Assembly: GCA_016793065.1 (NCBI GenBank)
Contig: JAEULV010000140.1
Coordinates: 52,889-116,888 of the forward strand
From: Hyphomicrobiaceae bacterium
GTDB lineage: Bacteria; Pseudomonadota; Alphaproteobacteria; Rhizobiales; Ancalomicrobiaceae
Direction: 5' to 3'
Length of the DNA: 64,000 nucleotides
Of this stretch, positions 18,061-27,602 are shown piece after piece; position 1 is the stretch's first letter, and every line of letters begins with the position of its first letter. Below the pieces are notes generated by a model. It did no database searches. It was not told the DNA's origin and was given only the letters and a program-made list of their open reading frames with translations. The position numbers were made by a program, and so were the translations under genes.

Positions 18061-19860
18061 ATGGGTACGAAGTCGTTTTCCTCGCGGTTCGCGCGCCTTG
18101 GCCGCTCGCTGGTCGCCACCGGCGCCATCGTCGCCGCGCTGCTGGCCTCTGGCGGCGTCGCCGACGCCGCCAAGGTCGCCAAGCCGCAGACGGACCTGCC
18201 CACCGGTTCCGTCGAGCTGCCGACGTCGCTCTCCGGCAATTACCTCGCCGCGCGCTATGCCAACGCCACCCGCGACATGAGCGCCGCCGCCCGCTTCTTC
18301 TCCGAGGCGCTTGGCGACGATCCCGGCAACGCCTTCCTGCTCGAGCGCGCCTTCACCCTGCTCATCGCCGATGGCCGCGTGCGCGAGGCCATGCCGCTGG
18401 CCGAACAGCTGATCGCCCGCGATCGCGGCGCCCGCCTTGCCCGCCTCGCGCTCGGCATCGACGCGCTGAAGGCCGGCCGCTGGGAGCGGGCCCGCACCCA
18501 GATCCGCGCCGGCGCCCAGGGTCCCCTTGGCGATCTCACCGCCGCCATCATCAACGCCTGGACCCAGTTCGGCCAGGGCAGCCCCGCCGAGGCGCTCGCC
18601 AGCCTCGACAAGCTCAACGGCCCCGACTGGTACGCGACCTTCAAGAACTATCACGGCGGCCTGATCGCCGATCTCGCCGGCAAGCGCGACGAGGCCTTGA
18701 AGCGGCTCGAGGCCGCCCACAAGGGCGATCCCAACGCCCTGCGCGTCACCGACGCCTATGCCCGCGTCCTGGCCCGCGCCGGGCGGGTCGAGGAAGCCCG
18801 CAAGGTGCTGACCGAATTCGCCAAGGAAGTGCCCGATCACCCGATGATCAAGGCCACCCTGGCCGCCATCGGCTCCAGCCAGATGCCGGGACCGCTGCTG
18901 ACGAGCGCCCAGGCCGGCGCCGGCGAACTGCTCTACGGCCTCGGCGCCGCCCTCGGCCGCGACGGCGGCGAGGAGGTCGGCGCCATCTATCTGCGCCTCG
19001 CCCTGCATCTCGATCCCAAGGCCGAACTGGCGCTGGTGTCGCTGTCGTCGCTGCATGGCCAGCTCAAGCAATACGACAAGTCGATCGGCATTCTCGCCCA
19101 GATCGGCCCACAATCGCCGCTGCGGGCCATGACCGAGATCCAGGTCGGCCGCTTCTACAACATGCTCGACAATTTCGACGAGTCGAAGAAGCACCTCGAG
19201 ACCATCGTCGCCCAGGTCCCCTCCGACGTCGACGCGATGATGGCGCTCGCCGACGTCATGCGCGTCAACAAGAAGTTCGCCGAAGCCGCCGAGGCCTATA
19301 CCAAGGCCCTGGCGCTGATCCCCAATCTGCAATCCACCGACTGGTCGCTGTTCTATTATCGCGGCATTGCCCATGAACGCACCAAGCAGTGGCCCAAGGC
19401 CGAGGCCGACTTCAAGAAGGCGCTCGAACTCAACCCCGACGAACCGCATGTGCTGAACTATCTCGGCTATTCGTGGATCGACATGGGGATGAACCTGGGC
19501 GAGGGCCTCGATCTGGTGAAGAAGGCCGTCAGCCTGCGTCCCGACGACGGCTATATCGTCGACAGCCTCGGCTGGGCGCTCTACCGCCTCGGCCGCTACG
19601 AGGAAGCCGTCGTCGAACTCGAGCGCGCCGTGCTGCTGCGTCCCGAGGACCCGGTGATCAACGATCATCTCGGCGATGCCTACTGGCGGGTAGGGCGCAA
19701 GCTTGAGGCCGGATTCCAGTGGCGCCACGCTCTCGACCTCAAGCCCGAGCCGGAGGATCTGACCAAGATCCAGGCCAAGCTGAAGGATGGCCTCGCCGAT
19801 CAGCCCCCCGTCGCCCCGGCACCCGCTGCCGGCACGCCTCCGGCGACCGCCGCCCAGTGA
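18061..19860 (+). CDS. Exported tetratricopeptide-repeat protein
   Basis: About 599 residues. A signal peptide (GAIVAALLASGGVADA, cut near residue 37) is followed by many TPR units along the whole length, including NALRVTDAYARVLARAG, AMMALADVMRVNKKFAEA, YYRGIAHERTKQWPKAEAD, and VDSLGWALYRLGRYEEAV. The family is widespread in alphaproteobacteria, is probably periplasmic or outer-membrane-associated, and is thought to be a protein-binding scaffold; no substrate can be read. It is followed closely by ispE, so co-transcription is likely. The Pro/Ala-rich tail is a linker. Confidence 0.9.
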   Translation: MGTKSFSSRFARLGRSLVATGAIVAALLASGGVADAAKVAKPQTDLPTGSVELPTSLSGNYLAARYANATRDMSAAARFFSEALGDDPGNAFLLERAFTLLIADGRVREAMPLAEQLIARDRGARLARLALGIDALKAGRWERARTQIRAGAQGPLGDLTAAIINAWTQFGQGSPAEALASLDKLNGPDWYATFKNYHGGLIADLAGKRDEALKRLEAAHKGDPNALRVTDAYARVLARAGRVEEARKVLTEFAKEVPDHPMIKATLAAIGSSQMPGPLLTSAQAGAGELLYGLGAALGRDGGEEVGAIYLRLALHLDPKAELALVSLSSLHGQLKQYDKSIGILAQIGPQSPLRAMTEIQVGRFYNMLDNFDESKKHLETIVAQVPSDVDAMMALADVMRVNKKFAEAAEAYTKALALIPNLQSTDWSLFYYRGIAHERTKQWPKAEADFKKALELNPDEPHVLNYLGYSWIDMGMNLGEGLDLVKKAVSLRPDDGYIVDSLGWALYRLGRYEEAVVELERAVLLRPEDPVINDHLGDAYWRVGRKLEAGFQWRHALDLKPEPEDLTKIQAKLKDGLADQPPVAPAPAAGTPPATAAQ

Positions 19861-19896
19861 ACCGGTGAACCAGTGAATCAGGCGGGCGGCCCGTCG

Positions 19897-20772
19897 ATGA
19901 TCCGTCGCTTTGCTCCGGCCAAGATCAATTTCGCCCTGCACGTCACCGGCCGGCGCGATGACGGCTATCATCTGCTCGACACCCTGGTCGGCTTTGCCGC
20001 GATCGGCGACGAGATCGAGGTCGACGCGGCCGGCGCCGGCGACCTGATCCTGCGTCTTGCCGGCCGCTTTGCCGCCGAACTCGCCGCCGATGCCGACAAT
20101 CTGGTGCTGCGCGCCGCCCGCCTCCTTGCCGTCGAGGCGCCGGCGCCGGTCGGCGCCGCGATTGCCCTCGCCAAGGACCTGCCGATCGCCTCCGGCATCG
20201 GCGGCGGCTCGACCGACGCCGCCGCCGCGCTGATCGCCCTCGATCAGCTGTGGCGCCTCGGTCTGCCGCCGGCGCGCCTTGCCGCTCTCGGCCTGACCCT
20301 CGGCGCCGATGTGCCCATGTGCCTTGCCGGCGCCCAGGGCGGCGGCATTTGCCTGCGCGCCGCCGGCATCGGCGAGACGCTGGTCCATGGCCCCGCCTGG
20401 CCGGATGGCATGGGGCTGGTTCTCGCCAATCCCGGCGTCGCCGTCTCGACGCCGGCGGTGTTCCGCGCGCTCGCCCGCCGCGACAGCCCCGCCCTGCCGG
20501 CCCTGCCGGACGCGTGGCAGGACGCCCGCCATGTCGCCGACTGGCTCGAGGCCACCCGCAACGACCTCTCCGACCCGGCGATCGGCCTTGCCCCGGCCAT
20601 CGCCGCCACGCTGGAGGCGATGCGCCGCACCCCCGGCGCCCGCATCGCCCGCATGTCCGGCTCGGGCGCTACCTGTTTCGCCCTTTACGACGACGAGGAA
20701 GCCGCCGCCCGCGCCGCCCGCATGCTCGCCGCCCAACTGCCCGGCTGGATCGAGGCCGGCGGCATGTGGTGA
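19897..20772 (+). CDS. ispE: 4-diphosphocytidyl-2-C-methyl-D-erythritol kinase
   Basis: About 291 residues. GHMP kinase that phosphorylates the 2-hydroxyl of 4-diphosphocytidyl-methylerythritol in the MEP pathway of isoprenoid synthesis. N-terminal APAKINFALHVTGRRDDGYH, the ATP-binding LPIASGIGGGSTDAAA, and C-terminal MSGSGATCFALY are all present. ATG 19897 is preferred; a GTG at 19873 would add 8 residues, with no better ribosome site. It lies 36 bases after the TPR gene. Confidence 0.96.
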   Translation: MIRRFAPAKINFALHVTGRRDDGYHLLDTLVGFAAIGDEIEVDAAGAGDLILRLAGRFAAELAADADNLVLRAARLLAVEAPAPVGAAIALAKDLPIASGIGGGSTDAAAALIALDQLWRLGLPPARLAALGLTLGADVPMCLAGAQGGGICLRAAGIGETLVHGPAWPDGMGLVLANPGVAVSTPAVFRALARRDSPALPALPDAWQDARHVADWLEATRNDLSDPAIGLAPAIAATLEAMRRTPGARIARMSGSGATCFALYDDEEAAARAARMLAAQLPGWIEAGGMW

Positions 20773-20901
20773 CATTGTCCCCAAACGCCCGCATTTGCCG
20801 ACCGTCCGTCATTCCGGCGTGACAATCGCGCCAGCCATTGCTATGCCGCAGCCCAAGATCGGCGCCCGTCCGCGCCGCCAAAACCGGTCCGAGATCGTCC
20901 C

Positions 20902-23055
20902 ATGCCCGACCTGCTCATTGAACTGTTCTCCGAGGAAATCCCCGCGCGCATGCAGCGCAAGGCGGCGGACGATCTGAAGAAGCTGATCACCGACGGCCTG
21001 GTCGATGCCGGCCTGCTCTATGAGGGCGCCAAGGCCTATGCGACGCCGCGCCGGCTGGCGCTGAATGTCGTCGGCGTTCCGGCCCGCTCGCCCGATCTCA
21101 AGGAAGAAAAGAAGGGCCCGCGCGTCGGCGCGCCGCCCGCCGCCATCGACGGCTTCCTCAAGGGCGCCGGCCTTGCCTCGCTCGACGAGGCCCAGATCAT
21201 CGCCGATCCGAAGAAGGGCGACTACTACGTCGCCCTCCTCGCCAAGCCCGGCCGCGATGCCATCGACGTCATCGCCGAGCTGGTGCCGAAGGTGATCCGC
21301 ACCTTCCCCTGGCCGAAGCAGATGCGCTGGGGCTCCGGCCGGCTCACCTGGGTGCGGCCGCTGCAGTCGATCCTCTGCACCTTCGGCCCGGAAACCGAGG
21401 AGCCGACGGTCGTCGCCTTCGACGTTGACGGCATCGCCGCGGGCAATTCCACCGAGGGCCACCGCTTCCTTGCCCCCGCCCGGTTCGAGGTCAAGCGCTT
21501 CGACGACTATGTCGCCAAGCTGGAGAAGGCCCGGGTCGTGCTCGACGCCGACCGGCGCAAGGAGATCATCCTCCACGACGCCCGCACGCTCGCCTTTGCC
21601 CAGGGGCTGGAACTGGTCGAGGACGAGGGTCTGCTGGAGGAAGTCGCCGGCCTGGTCGAATGGCCGGTGGTGCTGATGGGCACGTTCGAGGAGCGCTTCC
21701 TTGAGGTGCCGGGCGAGGTGGTGCGCGCCACCATCCGCGCCAACCAGAAGTGCTTCGTCCTGCGCGATCCCAGGACGGGCCGCCTCGCCAACAAGTTCCT
21801 GCTCACCTCCAATCTCGTCGCCACCGATGGCGGCGCCAAGATCGTCGACGGCAACGGCCGCGTCATCCGCGCCCGCCTGTCGGATGCGCTGTATTTCTGG
21901 CAGACCGACCAGCGCCCGCTGCCCGACTATGAGGACAAGGGCACCATCCTCGACCAGCGGCTGGCCAAGCTGCGCGCCCTCAACATCGTCTTCCACGAAA
22001 AGCTCGGCACCCAGGGCGCCCGCGTCGATCGCCTCGTCGCCCTTGCCCGCCACATCGCCCCGCTGGTCGGCGCCGATCCCGGCCATGCCGCCCGCGCCGC
22101 CGAACTCGCCAAGGCCGACCTTATGACCGAGGTCGTCGGCGAGTTCCCCGAGGTGCAGGGCCTGATGGGCCGCCGCTATGCCGAGATCCAGGGCGAAAGC
22201 CCGGATGTCGCCCAGGCGATCGAGGAACACTACAAGCCGCTCGGCCCCACCGACAGCGTGCCCTCCCACCCGGTCTCGGTGGCGGTGGCCCTCGCCGACA
22301 AGATCGACGTGCTGATGGGCTTCTGGGTAATCGGCGAAAAGCCGACCGGCTCGAAGGACCCCTACGCCCTGCGCCGCGCCGCCCTCGGCGTCATTCGCCT
22401 GGTGCTGGACAATGGCCACCGCATCACCCTGGTGCCGTTGTTCCAGCAGGCCGAACCCGAGGGCGTCAAACGCGCCCAGCCGCGCCTGCCGGCCGCCTTC
22501 GGCTCCGGGACCTTCGCGGCGGAAGCCGTTTCCCTGATGGACTTCATCGCCGACCGCCTCAAGGTGCAGCTGCGCGATCAGGGCGCCCGTCACGACCTCG
22601 TCGATGCGGTGTTCGCCCTCGGCGGCCAGGATGACCTCGTGCTCGTCGTTCGCCGTGTCGACGCGCTCGCCTCGTTCCTCGACAGCGAGGACGGCAAGAA
22701 CCTGCTCGCCGGCTTCCGCCGCGCCGCCAACATCCTCAAGGCCGAGGAAAAGAAGGACGGCGACGGCGCCTTCGAGGCGCCGGTTGACGCCCATGTTCTG
22801 GTCGCCGACGAGGAAAAGACGCTGGCCCACGTGCTGGACGCCGCCCAGTCCCACGCCGAGCGCCACGTGCTGGAAGAGGACTTCGCCGCCGCCATGCGCA
22901 CCCTCGCCGAGCTGCGCCCGGCGGTCGATGCCTTCTTCGACAAGGTGCTGGTCAACGCCGATGACCCGGCGCTCCGCCTCAACCGCCTGCGCCTCCTCGC
23001 CCAGCTCCGCCGCGTCACCCGCACCGTCGCCGATTTCAGCAAGATCGGCGGCTGA
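20902..23055 (+). CDS. glyS: Glycine-tRNA ligase beta subunit
   Basis: 717 residues. Beta subunit of the heterotetrameric (alpha2beta2) glycyl-tRNA synthetase; it carries the HD-like domain and the tRNA anticodon-binding part. The N terminus [17 protein letters not shown] and the internal [13 protein letters not shown] and [18 protein letters not shown] are hallmarks. The alpha subunit gene glyQ, usually next door in proteobacteria, is not in the window. The gap to ispE is 129 bases and no tRNA gene lies between. Confidence 0.97.
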   Translation: MPDLLIELFSEEIPARMQRKAADDLKKLITDGLVDAGLLYEGAKAYATPRRLALNVVGVPARSPDLKEEKKGPRVGAPPAAIDGFLKGAGLASLDEAQIIADPKKGDYYVALLAKPGRDAIDVIAELVPKVIRTFPWPKQMRWGSGRLTWVRPLQSILCTFGPETEEPTVVAFDVDGIAAGNSTEGHRFLAPARFEVKRFDDYVAKLEKARVVLDADRRKEIILHDARTLAFAQGLELVEDEGLLEEVAGLVEWPVVLMGTFEERFLEVPGEVVRATIRANQKCFVLRDPRTGRLANKFLLTSNLVATDGGAKIVDGNGRVIRARLSDALYFWQTDQRPLPDYEDKGTILDQRLAKLRALNIVFHEKLGTQGARVDRLVALARHIAPLVGADPGHAARAAELAKADLMTEVVGEFPEVQGLMGRRYAEIQGESPDVAQAIEEHYKPLGPTDSVPSHPVSVAVALADKIDVLMGFWVIGEKPTGSKDPYALRRAALGVIRLVLDNGHRITLVPLFQQAEPEGVKRAQPRLPAAFGSGTFAAEAVSLMDFIADRLKVQLRDQGARHDLVDAVFALGGQDDLVLVVRRVDALASFLDSEDGKNLLAGFRRAANILKAEEKKDGDGAFEAPVDAHVLVADEEKTLAHVLDAAQSHAERHVLEEDFAAAMRTLAELRPAVDAFFDKVLVNADDPALRLNRLRLLAQLRRVTRTVADFSKIGG

Positions 23056-23084
23056 CCCGCTCTGCCAGCCGCCCCGGCTCCCTC

Positions 23085-23216
23085 CTCCTTTATGGGGGAG
23101 GTGGCGGCAACGCCGCCGGAGGAGGTCGCCAGCCCGGTGCGAGGACTTCGAGCCCACACTCGGGGTAACCTACCCCACCCGGCGCTCCGCGCCACCCTCC
23201 CCGTAAAGGGGAGGGA
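23085..23216. repeat. Inverted intergenic repeat downstream of glyS
   Basis: Left half CTCCTCCTTTATGGGGGAGG-TGGCG and the complement of the right half (TCCCTCCCCTTTACGGGGAGGG-TGGCG) are imperfect copies of one another, and each half is itself a short hairpin. GC-rich intergenic units of this style are scattered in many Hyphomicrobiales genomes (from memory). It lies between converging genes and may also end transcripts. Confidence 0.75.
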
Positions 23217-23257
23217 CATCCGGGGGAAATCCCGGCACACCGTTGCCGGTCAGGGTC

Positions 23258-24421
23258 TCACTTCAGCGGGCAGTCGGCGGCGTAGACGTCGCCGTAGTCG
23301 TCGAAGGCCTTGGTGACGACTTCGGTGGCGAACTTGCCGTCGGCGCGCTTGCCGGCCTTGACGACGTAGAAGTCCTGTACCGGGAAGCCGTTGCTGTTGA
23401 ACTTGAAGTCGCCGCGGATCGACTTGAACGGCGCCGACTTCAGCGCCGCGCGCAGGGCGTCCTTGTCGGCGGTCTTGCCGCCGGTCTTCTTCAGGGCGCC
23501 GTCGATCAGCTGCGCCGCGTCATAGCCCTGGGCGGCGTAGAGCGACGGGACGTAGCCGTATTCCTTCTCGAAGGCGGCGACGAAGGCCTTGTTCTCGGCG
23601 GTGTCGAGGTTCGGCGCCCATTCGGCGCCGGAAATCAGCCCGACGGCCGCGTCCTGGGTGGCCGGCAGGGTGGTTTCGTCGATGGTGAAGGCCGACAGGA
23701 ACGGGATCTGGTCGGCAAGACCGGCCTGGCGGTACTGCTTCACCAGGTTGACGCCCATGCCGCCCGGCATGAAGGTGAAGATCGCGTCCGGCTTGGCCGA
23801 GGCGATCTTGGCGAGTTCCGGCGCGAAGTCGAGCTGGCCGAGCTGGGTGAAGATCTCTTCCACCACCTCGCCCTTGAAGTGGCGCTTGAACCCGGCCATC
23901 GAGTCCTTGCCGGCCTGATAGTTCGGGGTCATCAGGATGACGCGCTTGTAGCCCTTGTCCTGCGCATGCTTGCCCATCACCTCGTGGTTCTGGTCGTTCT
24001 GGTAGGAGGCCGAGAAGAAGAACGGCGAGCAGGTCTTGCCGGCGAGCGGCGACGGGCCGGCATTGCCGGAAACGAGGAAGGTCTGGCTGTCGAACACCGG
24101 CTTGGCGATCGCCATCATCACGTTGGAGAACACGACGCCGGCGACGAAATCGACCTTGTCGCTCTCGATCAGGCCCTTGACCTTGGTCACCGCCACGTCC
24201 GGCTTCAGTTCGTCGTCGGTGACGATCACCTGCGCCGTCTCGCCGCCGAGCTTGCCGCCGGCGAGCTTGACGCCGAGCAGGAAGCCGTCGCGCATGTGCT
24301 GGCCGAGGGCCGCCGACGGGCCCGACAGCGTCGAAACCAGACCGACCTTGACGTCGGCCGCGGCCGGCAACGACATGATCGACAGCATGGTGGCGCCGAG
24401 CGCCAGTTTGGCAAGCTTCAT
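23258..24421 (-). CDS. Branched-chain amino acid-type ABC transporter substrate-binding protein (copy 1)
   Basis: 387 residues. The signal peptide (LALGATMLSIMSLPAAA) marks a periplasmic protein. The Leu/Ile/Val-binding fold shows as VKVGLVSTLSGPSAALGQHM, the ligand-cleft FLVSGNAGPSPLAGK, and the hinge GYDAAQLIDGALK. Family members bind amino acids, amides, urea or aromatic compounds; the ligand cannot be read here. AGGAGACGAGGGG gives a very strong ribosome site for ATG 24421. It is about 64% identical by eye to the next gene. No permease lies alongside; the likely partner is the livHMGF set at 40-43.4 kb. Confidence 0.93.
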   Translation of the reverse strand: MKLAKLALGATMLSIMSLPAAADVKVGLVSTLSGPSAALGQHMRDGFLLGVKLAGGKLGGETAQVIVTDDELKPDVAVTKVKGLIESDKVDFVAGVVFSNVMMAIAKPVFDSQTFLVSGNAGPSPLAGKTCSPFFFSASYQNDQNHEVMGKHAQDKGYKRVILMTPNYQAGKDSMAGFKRHFKGEVVEEIFTQLGQLDFAPELAKIASAKPDAIFTFMPGGMGVNLVKQYRQAGLADQIPFLSAFTIDETTLPATQDAAVGLISGAEWAPNLDTAENKAFVAAFEKEYGYVPSLYAAQGYDAAQLIDGALKKTGGKTADKDALRAALKSAPFKSIRGDFKFNSNGFPVQDFYVVKAGKRADGKFATEVVTKAFDDYGDVYAADCPLK

Positions 24422-24569
24422 CCCCTCGTCTCCTTGGCTTTTCAGGGTTTTGCAGTTCGGCGGCGACCCTAGAGCAGATTTGGAAACGACGGAATCGAAA
24501 TCGGCGCGGTTGCTTGTTTCCGCAGGCGTTTTAACGGCGGGTCGCGGCGAAATCGCCGGTGCGCGGCCC

Positions 24570-25739
24570 TCAGCGCGCCTTGCAGTTGCCGGCATGGGCG
24601 TCGGCGTGGTCGCGGGCGAGCGTCGCCACCACGCGGCTCTGGAACTTGCCGTCGGCCCGGCGCTCTACCTCGATCTCGTGGAAATCCTGGATCGGAAAGC
24701 CGTTGCCGTTGAAGCGGAACGCCCCGCGCACCGACTTGAACGGCGCCGATGCCAGCGCTTGCCGGATCGCCGCCTTGGGTGCCGCCTTGCCGCCGGCCTT
24801 GGTCAGCGCGCCGTCGATGAGGCGGGCCGCGTCATAGCCCTGGGCGGCGTAATAGGATGGTACATAGCCGAACCTGGCCTCGAACCGTTCGACGAAGACC
24901 CGGTTTTCGGGATTGTCGAGGCTCGGCGACCAGTGCAGCGCCGCGACGAGCCCCAGCGCCGCCTCGCCGGTCGCCGGCAAGGTCGCCTCGTCGATGACGA
25001 AGCCGGAAATGAACGGCACCAGCGCGTTGATGCCCGATTGCCTCACCTGCTTCACCAGTTGCACGCCCATGCCGCCCGGCATGAACGAGAAGAACGCATC
25101 CGGCTGCAGCGACGCGATCCGCGCCAGCTCGGCGGAGAAGTCGAGCGCCCCCATCGGCGCGTGGATTTCCTCGACCACCTCGCCGGCGAAGGTCCGCTTG
25201 AACCCGGCGATCATGTCCCTGCCGGCCTGATAGTTGGGCGCCAGCAGGGCCATGCGCCGGTAGCCCCTGGCATTCGCCAGCGTGCCGACCACTTCGGCGA
25301 TCTGGTCGTTCTGGAACGAGGTGGAGAAGAACCACGGCGAGCAGCCCTTGCCGGCCAGCACCGACGGGCCGGCATTGGCGCCGATCAGGAACGTCTCGGC
25401 CTCGAAGACCGGCTTGGCCACCGCCAGCAGCACGTTCGAGAAGGCCAGCCCGGCGATGAAGTCGACCCGGTCGCGCTCGATCAGCGCCTTGACCCGGGCG
25501 ACGGCCACATCGGGCTTCAGCTCGTCATCGACGACGATCGCCTCGGCCGGTTCGCCGCCGAGCTTGCCGTCGAGACTGGCGAGGCCGAGGAGAAAGCCGT
25601 CGCGCATATGCTGGCCGATCACCGCCGACGGTCCCGACAGCGTCGTGACGAATCCGACCCTGACCTCGGCCGCGGCCGGCGACGACGCGGCGATCAGGCC
25701 GGCGAGAAGCAGGGGGCAGGCGAGCGATTTGAGATCCAT
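24570..25739 (-). CDS. Branched-chain amino acid-type ABC transporter substrate-binding protein (copy 2)
   Basis: 389 residues with a signal peptide (LLLAGLIAASSPAAA). It is a tandem paralogue of the preceding protein with the same landmarks: RVGFVTTLSGPSAVIGQHM, FLIGANAGPSVLAGKGC, and GYDAARLIDGALTKAGG. The order on the minus strand is copy 2 then copy 1, with a 148-base gap, so each may have its own promoter. The strong first-gene ribosome site of copy 1 suggests copy 1 is the more abundant one. Ligands may differ, as the cleft-facing residues vary between the two. Confidence 0.92.
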   Translation of the reverse strand: MDLKSLACPLLLAGLIAASSPAAAEVRVGFVTTLSGPSAVIGQHMRDGFLLGLASLDGKLGGEPAEAIVVDDELKPDVAVARVKALIERDRVDFIAGLAFSNVLLAVAKPVFEAETFLIGANAGPSVLAGKGCSPWFFSTSFQNDQIAEVVGTLANARGYRRMALLAPNYQAGRDMIAGFKRTFAGEVVEEIHAPMGALDFSAELARIASLQPDAFFSFMPGGMGVQLVKQVRQSGINALVPFISGFVIDEATLPATGEAALGLVAALHWSPSLDNPENRVFVERFEARFGYVPSYYAAQGYDAARLIDGALTKAGGKAAPKAAIRQALASAPFKSVRGAFRFNGNGFPIQDFHEIEVERRADGKFQSRVVATLARDHADAHAGNCKAR

Positions 25740-25854
25740 GCGGGCATCCGGTCAAACGCGACCTTGTCGGTTCGCATCGACGCAGATAGCGGAGCGGATG
25801 GGATTGTCATCCCGGCAAACCGCCGGATCATGTCGTTATCAACGCATTTTCCGG

Positions 25855-26685
25855 TCAGAACCCGCCTTGCGCCAGCGAAACCAGGTCCCGCGTCGCCGAG
25901 GAGTCGGGGGAGGCGAACGGCGCCAGCACGGTGAAGTGGTTGGCGCCGGGCGCGACGATCAGCCGGGCGCGCGCGCCGCCCGCGCCCCAGGTTTCCACCA
26001 GTTCGCGGCTCTGGCGCAGGTATTCGCCCGACTCGTCGCCGCCGACCATGGCGATCAGCCGGGTTCCCGCCGGCACCGGCCGGCCGAGCGGCGAGCAGGC
26101 CCGCGCCTCGGCCGGATCGAGCCCGAGGGCGGCATTGATCGGCGTCGCCACCAGCGGCTCAAGCTCGAACAACCCGGAAACCGGCATCGCCGCCGTCACC
26201 GGCGGCGCCGCCGCGCTCCGCCCGCGCCAGTCGGTCGCCAGCAGTTCCGCCGCCAAGTGCCCGCCGGCCGAGTGGCCGAACACGGTGACCGGTCCTCCCC
26301 GCTGCCGCACCAGATGCTCGACCAATTGCCGCATCGCCTCGGTGATCGCGGCGATCGTCACCTGCGGGCAGAGGTCGTAGGTCGCCACCGCCATTGCCAC
26401 GCCATGGGCGTTGGCGCCGCGCGCCATGTGCGAGAAGCTGCCGCCGTCGAGCGCCTGCCAATAGCCGCCGTGGATGAACAGCACCACCGGGGCATCGCCG
26501 GCGGCCGGGAACCAGTCGTAGCGCATGCGCGGCGATGGTCCGTAGGCGATGCCGAGGCTGGCGTCCGGCCGCTCGTCGCGATAGGCGGCGGCATCGCGCG
26601 CCCAGCCGGCCATGATAACCGGATGCTCGGGGACGCGGGCGCGGTTGTTGTACTCGGCGGCATAGTCGATCGCGGCAGTCGGCAT
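25855..26685 (-). CDS. Alpha/beta hydrolase, kynurenine-formamidase-like
   Basis: 276 residues, cytoplasmic. The oxyanion motif HGGYW, the nucleophile elbow FGHSAGGHLAAELL and a C-terminal GANHFTV (catalytic His) form the triad together with an Asp around GGDESGEY. HGGxW plus GxSxGG is the pattern of kynurenine formamidase and related esterases. The start ATG 26685 follows GGAG by about 8 bases; the longer open frame upstream is Arg/Ala-rich and unlikely. No other tryptophan-degradation gene is nearby, so the natural substrate is not assigned. Confidence 0.85.
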   Translation of the reverse strand: MPTAAIDYAAEYNNRARVPEHPVIMAGWARDAAAYRDERPDASLGIAYGPSPRMRYDWFPAAGDAPVVLFIHGGYWQALDGGSFSHMARGANAHGVAMAVATYDLCPQVTIAAITEAMRQLVEHLVRQRGGPVTVFGHSAGGHLAAELLATDWRGRSAAAPPVTAAMPVSGLFELEPLVATPINAALGLDPAEARACSPLGRPVPAGTRLIAMVGGDESGEYLRQSRELVETWGAGGARARLIVAPGANHFTVLAPFASPDSSATRDLVSLAQGGF

Positions 26686-27209
26686 CGTGGGGCTCCGGCG
26701 CAAGGCGGCAAGCCTCGCGGCTTTCGGCGCCCTTGGCAAGCGTCCGGGCGGGACCACCAGGCGCGCGTCGATGTGCCGGCGGTTGTACCGGCGCGGCGAC
26801 GTGGCTGCAAACCTGGGTTGCCGGCAGATTGCGCCCGCCGACAGCGCCTGAGCCACCGCCCGCGCCGCCGTCGCGGGTCCGTATGGCGCGACGGCGACGG
26901 CTGCGCCCGAAACCCGCTTGCCATCGGATCGGTGGGTTTGGCGCGCAAACCGGCAATAACTCCCGTTTGCGGCAAGACGAGCCGTCGTATCTCCGGGCGG
27001 CGGGAAACATGGTTAACGAAGCCCCTCAGTTTTCATGGAGGCGGCCGTCAGCAGCGTTTTGGCGAAACGTCGTGTGTTTACCCAAAGATACGATAGGTTG
27101 TGGCAAATAATACAACTTATCCCCGGTTATACCTGGGCGTGCTATAGGTAGCGTCATTGGATCCAGCGGTTTCCATATCGGCAAACGCTGGCTCCTGTGA
27201 GGAGAAGCC
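26686..27209. other. Divergent region before the DnaA-like gene
   Basis: About 524 bases between genes read in opposite directions. The distal part is GC-rich without a supported gene. From 26995 to 27160 composition falls and includes a CtrA-type half site (complement TTAACCATG at 27004-27012) and an AT-rich stretch with GGCAAATAATACAACTTATCC. GTGAGGAG lies just before the DnaA-like start. Confidence 0.5.
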
Positions 27210-27602
27210 ATGACCGCCATTGGATTGCGCCGTTACCGCGACACCAGGAAGCATCGCCGTGCCAGCCGCCGCGATGCCAGTCGGAATGCCTGCCTGTTCT
27301 GCGAAAGCCTGGTCGTCGCCGCCTACAACCTCTGCCATGAGGACCTCTCGGCCGCGACGCGCAAGTCCGCGTCGATCGCCTTCGCCCGGCAGGTCGCCAT
27401 GTATCTCGCCCATATCGCCTTTGGCCTGAGCAAGAGCCAGATCGGCCGGGGCTTCGGCCGCGACCGCACCACGGTCGCCCATGCCTGCCGCACCATCGAG
27501 GACCGTCGCGACGATCCGCGCTTCGAGGCGGTCCTGATTTGCCTGGAAAACGCCGCGCAGACGTGGAGCCGCTATGCCGGCGGCGAACGGGAGGCCTGCT
27601 GA
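27210..27602 (+). CDS. DnaA domain IV-like DNA-binding protein
   Basis: 130 residues. Residues about 60-105 match the DNA-binding domain IV of the chromosomal replication initiator DnaA: ARQVAMYLAHIAFGLSKSQI and GRDRTTVAHACRTIEDRR, including the DnaA signature region (R-D-x-T-T-V-x-H-A). The AAA+ ATPase and other DnaA domains are absent, so it can bind DNA but not load helicase. Two Cys near residues 28-31 and another at 42 are present. The stop codon overlaps the start of the next gene (ATGA). Stand-alone DnaA-C proteins occur in many Hyphomicrobiales; they may compete with or assist DnaA at the origin, which is inference. Confidence 0.88.
   Translation: MTAIGLRRYRDTRKHRRASRRDASRNACLFCESLVVAAYNLCHEDLSAATRKSASIAFARQVAMYLAHIAFGLSKSQIGRGFGRDRTTVAHACRTIEDRRDDPRFEAVLICLENAAQTWSRYAGGEREAC

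Noticed and set aside
27004..27012. Complement TTAACCATG upstream of the DnaA-like gene as a CtrA site
   Set aside because: Only a half site and about 195 bases from the start; mentioned as context, not as a site.
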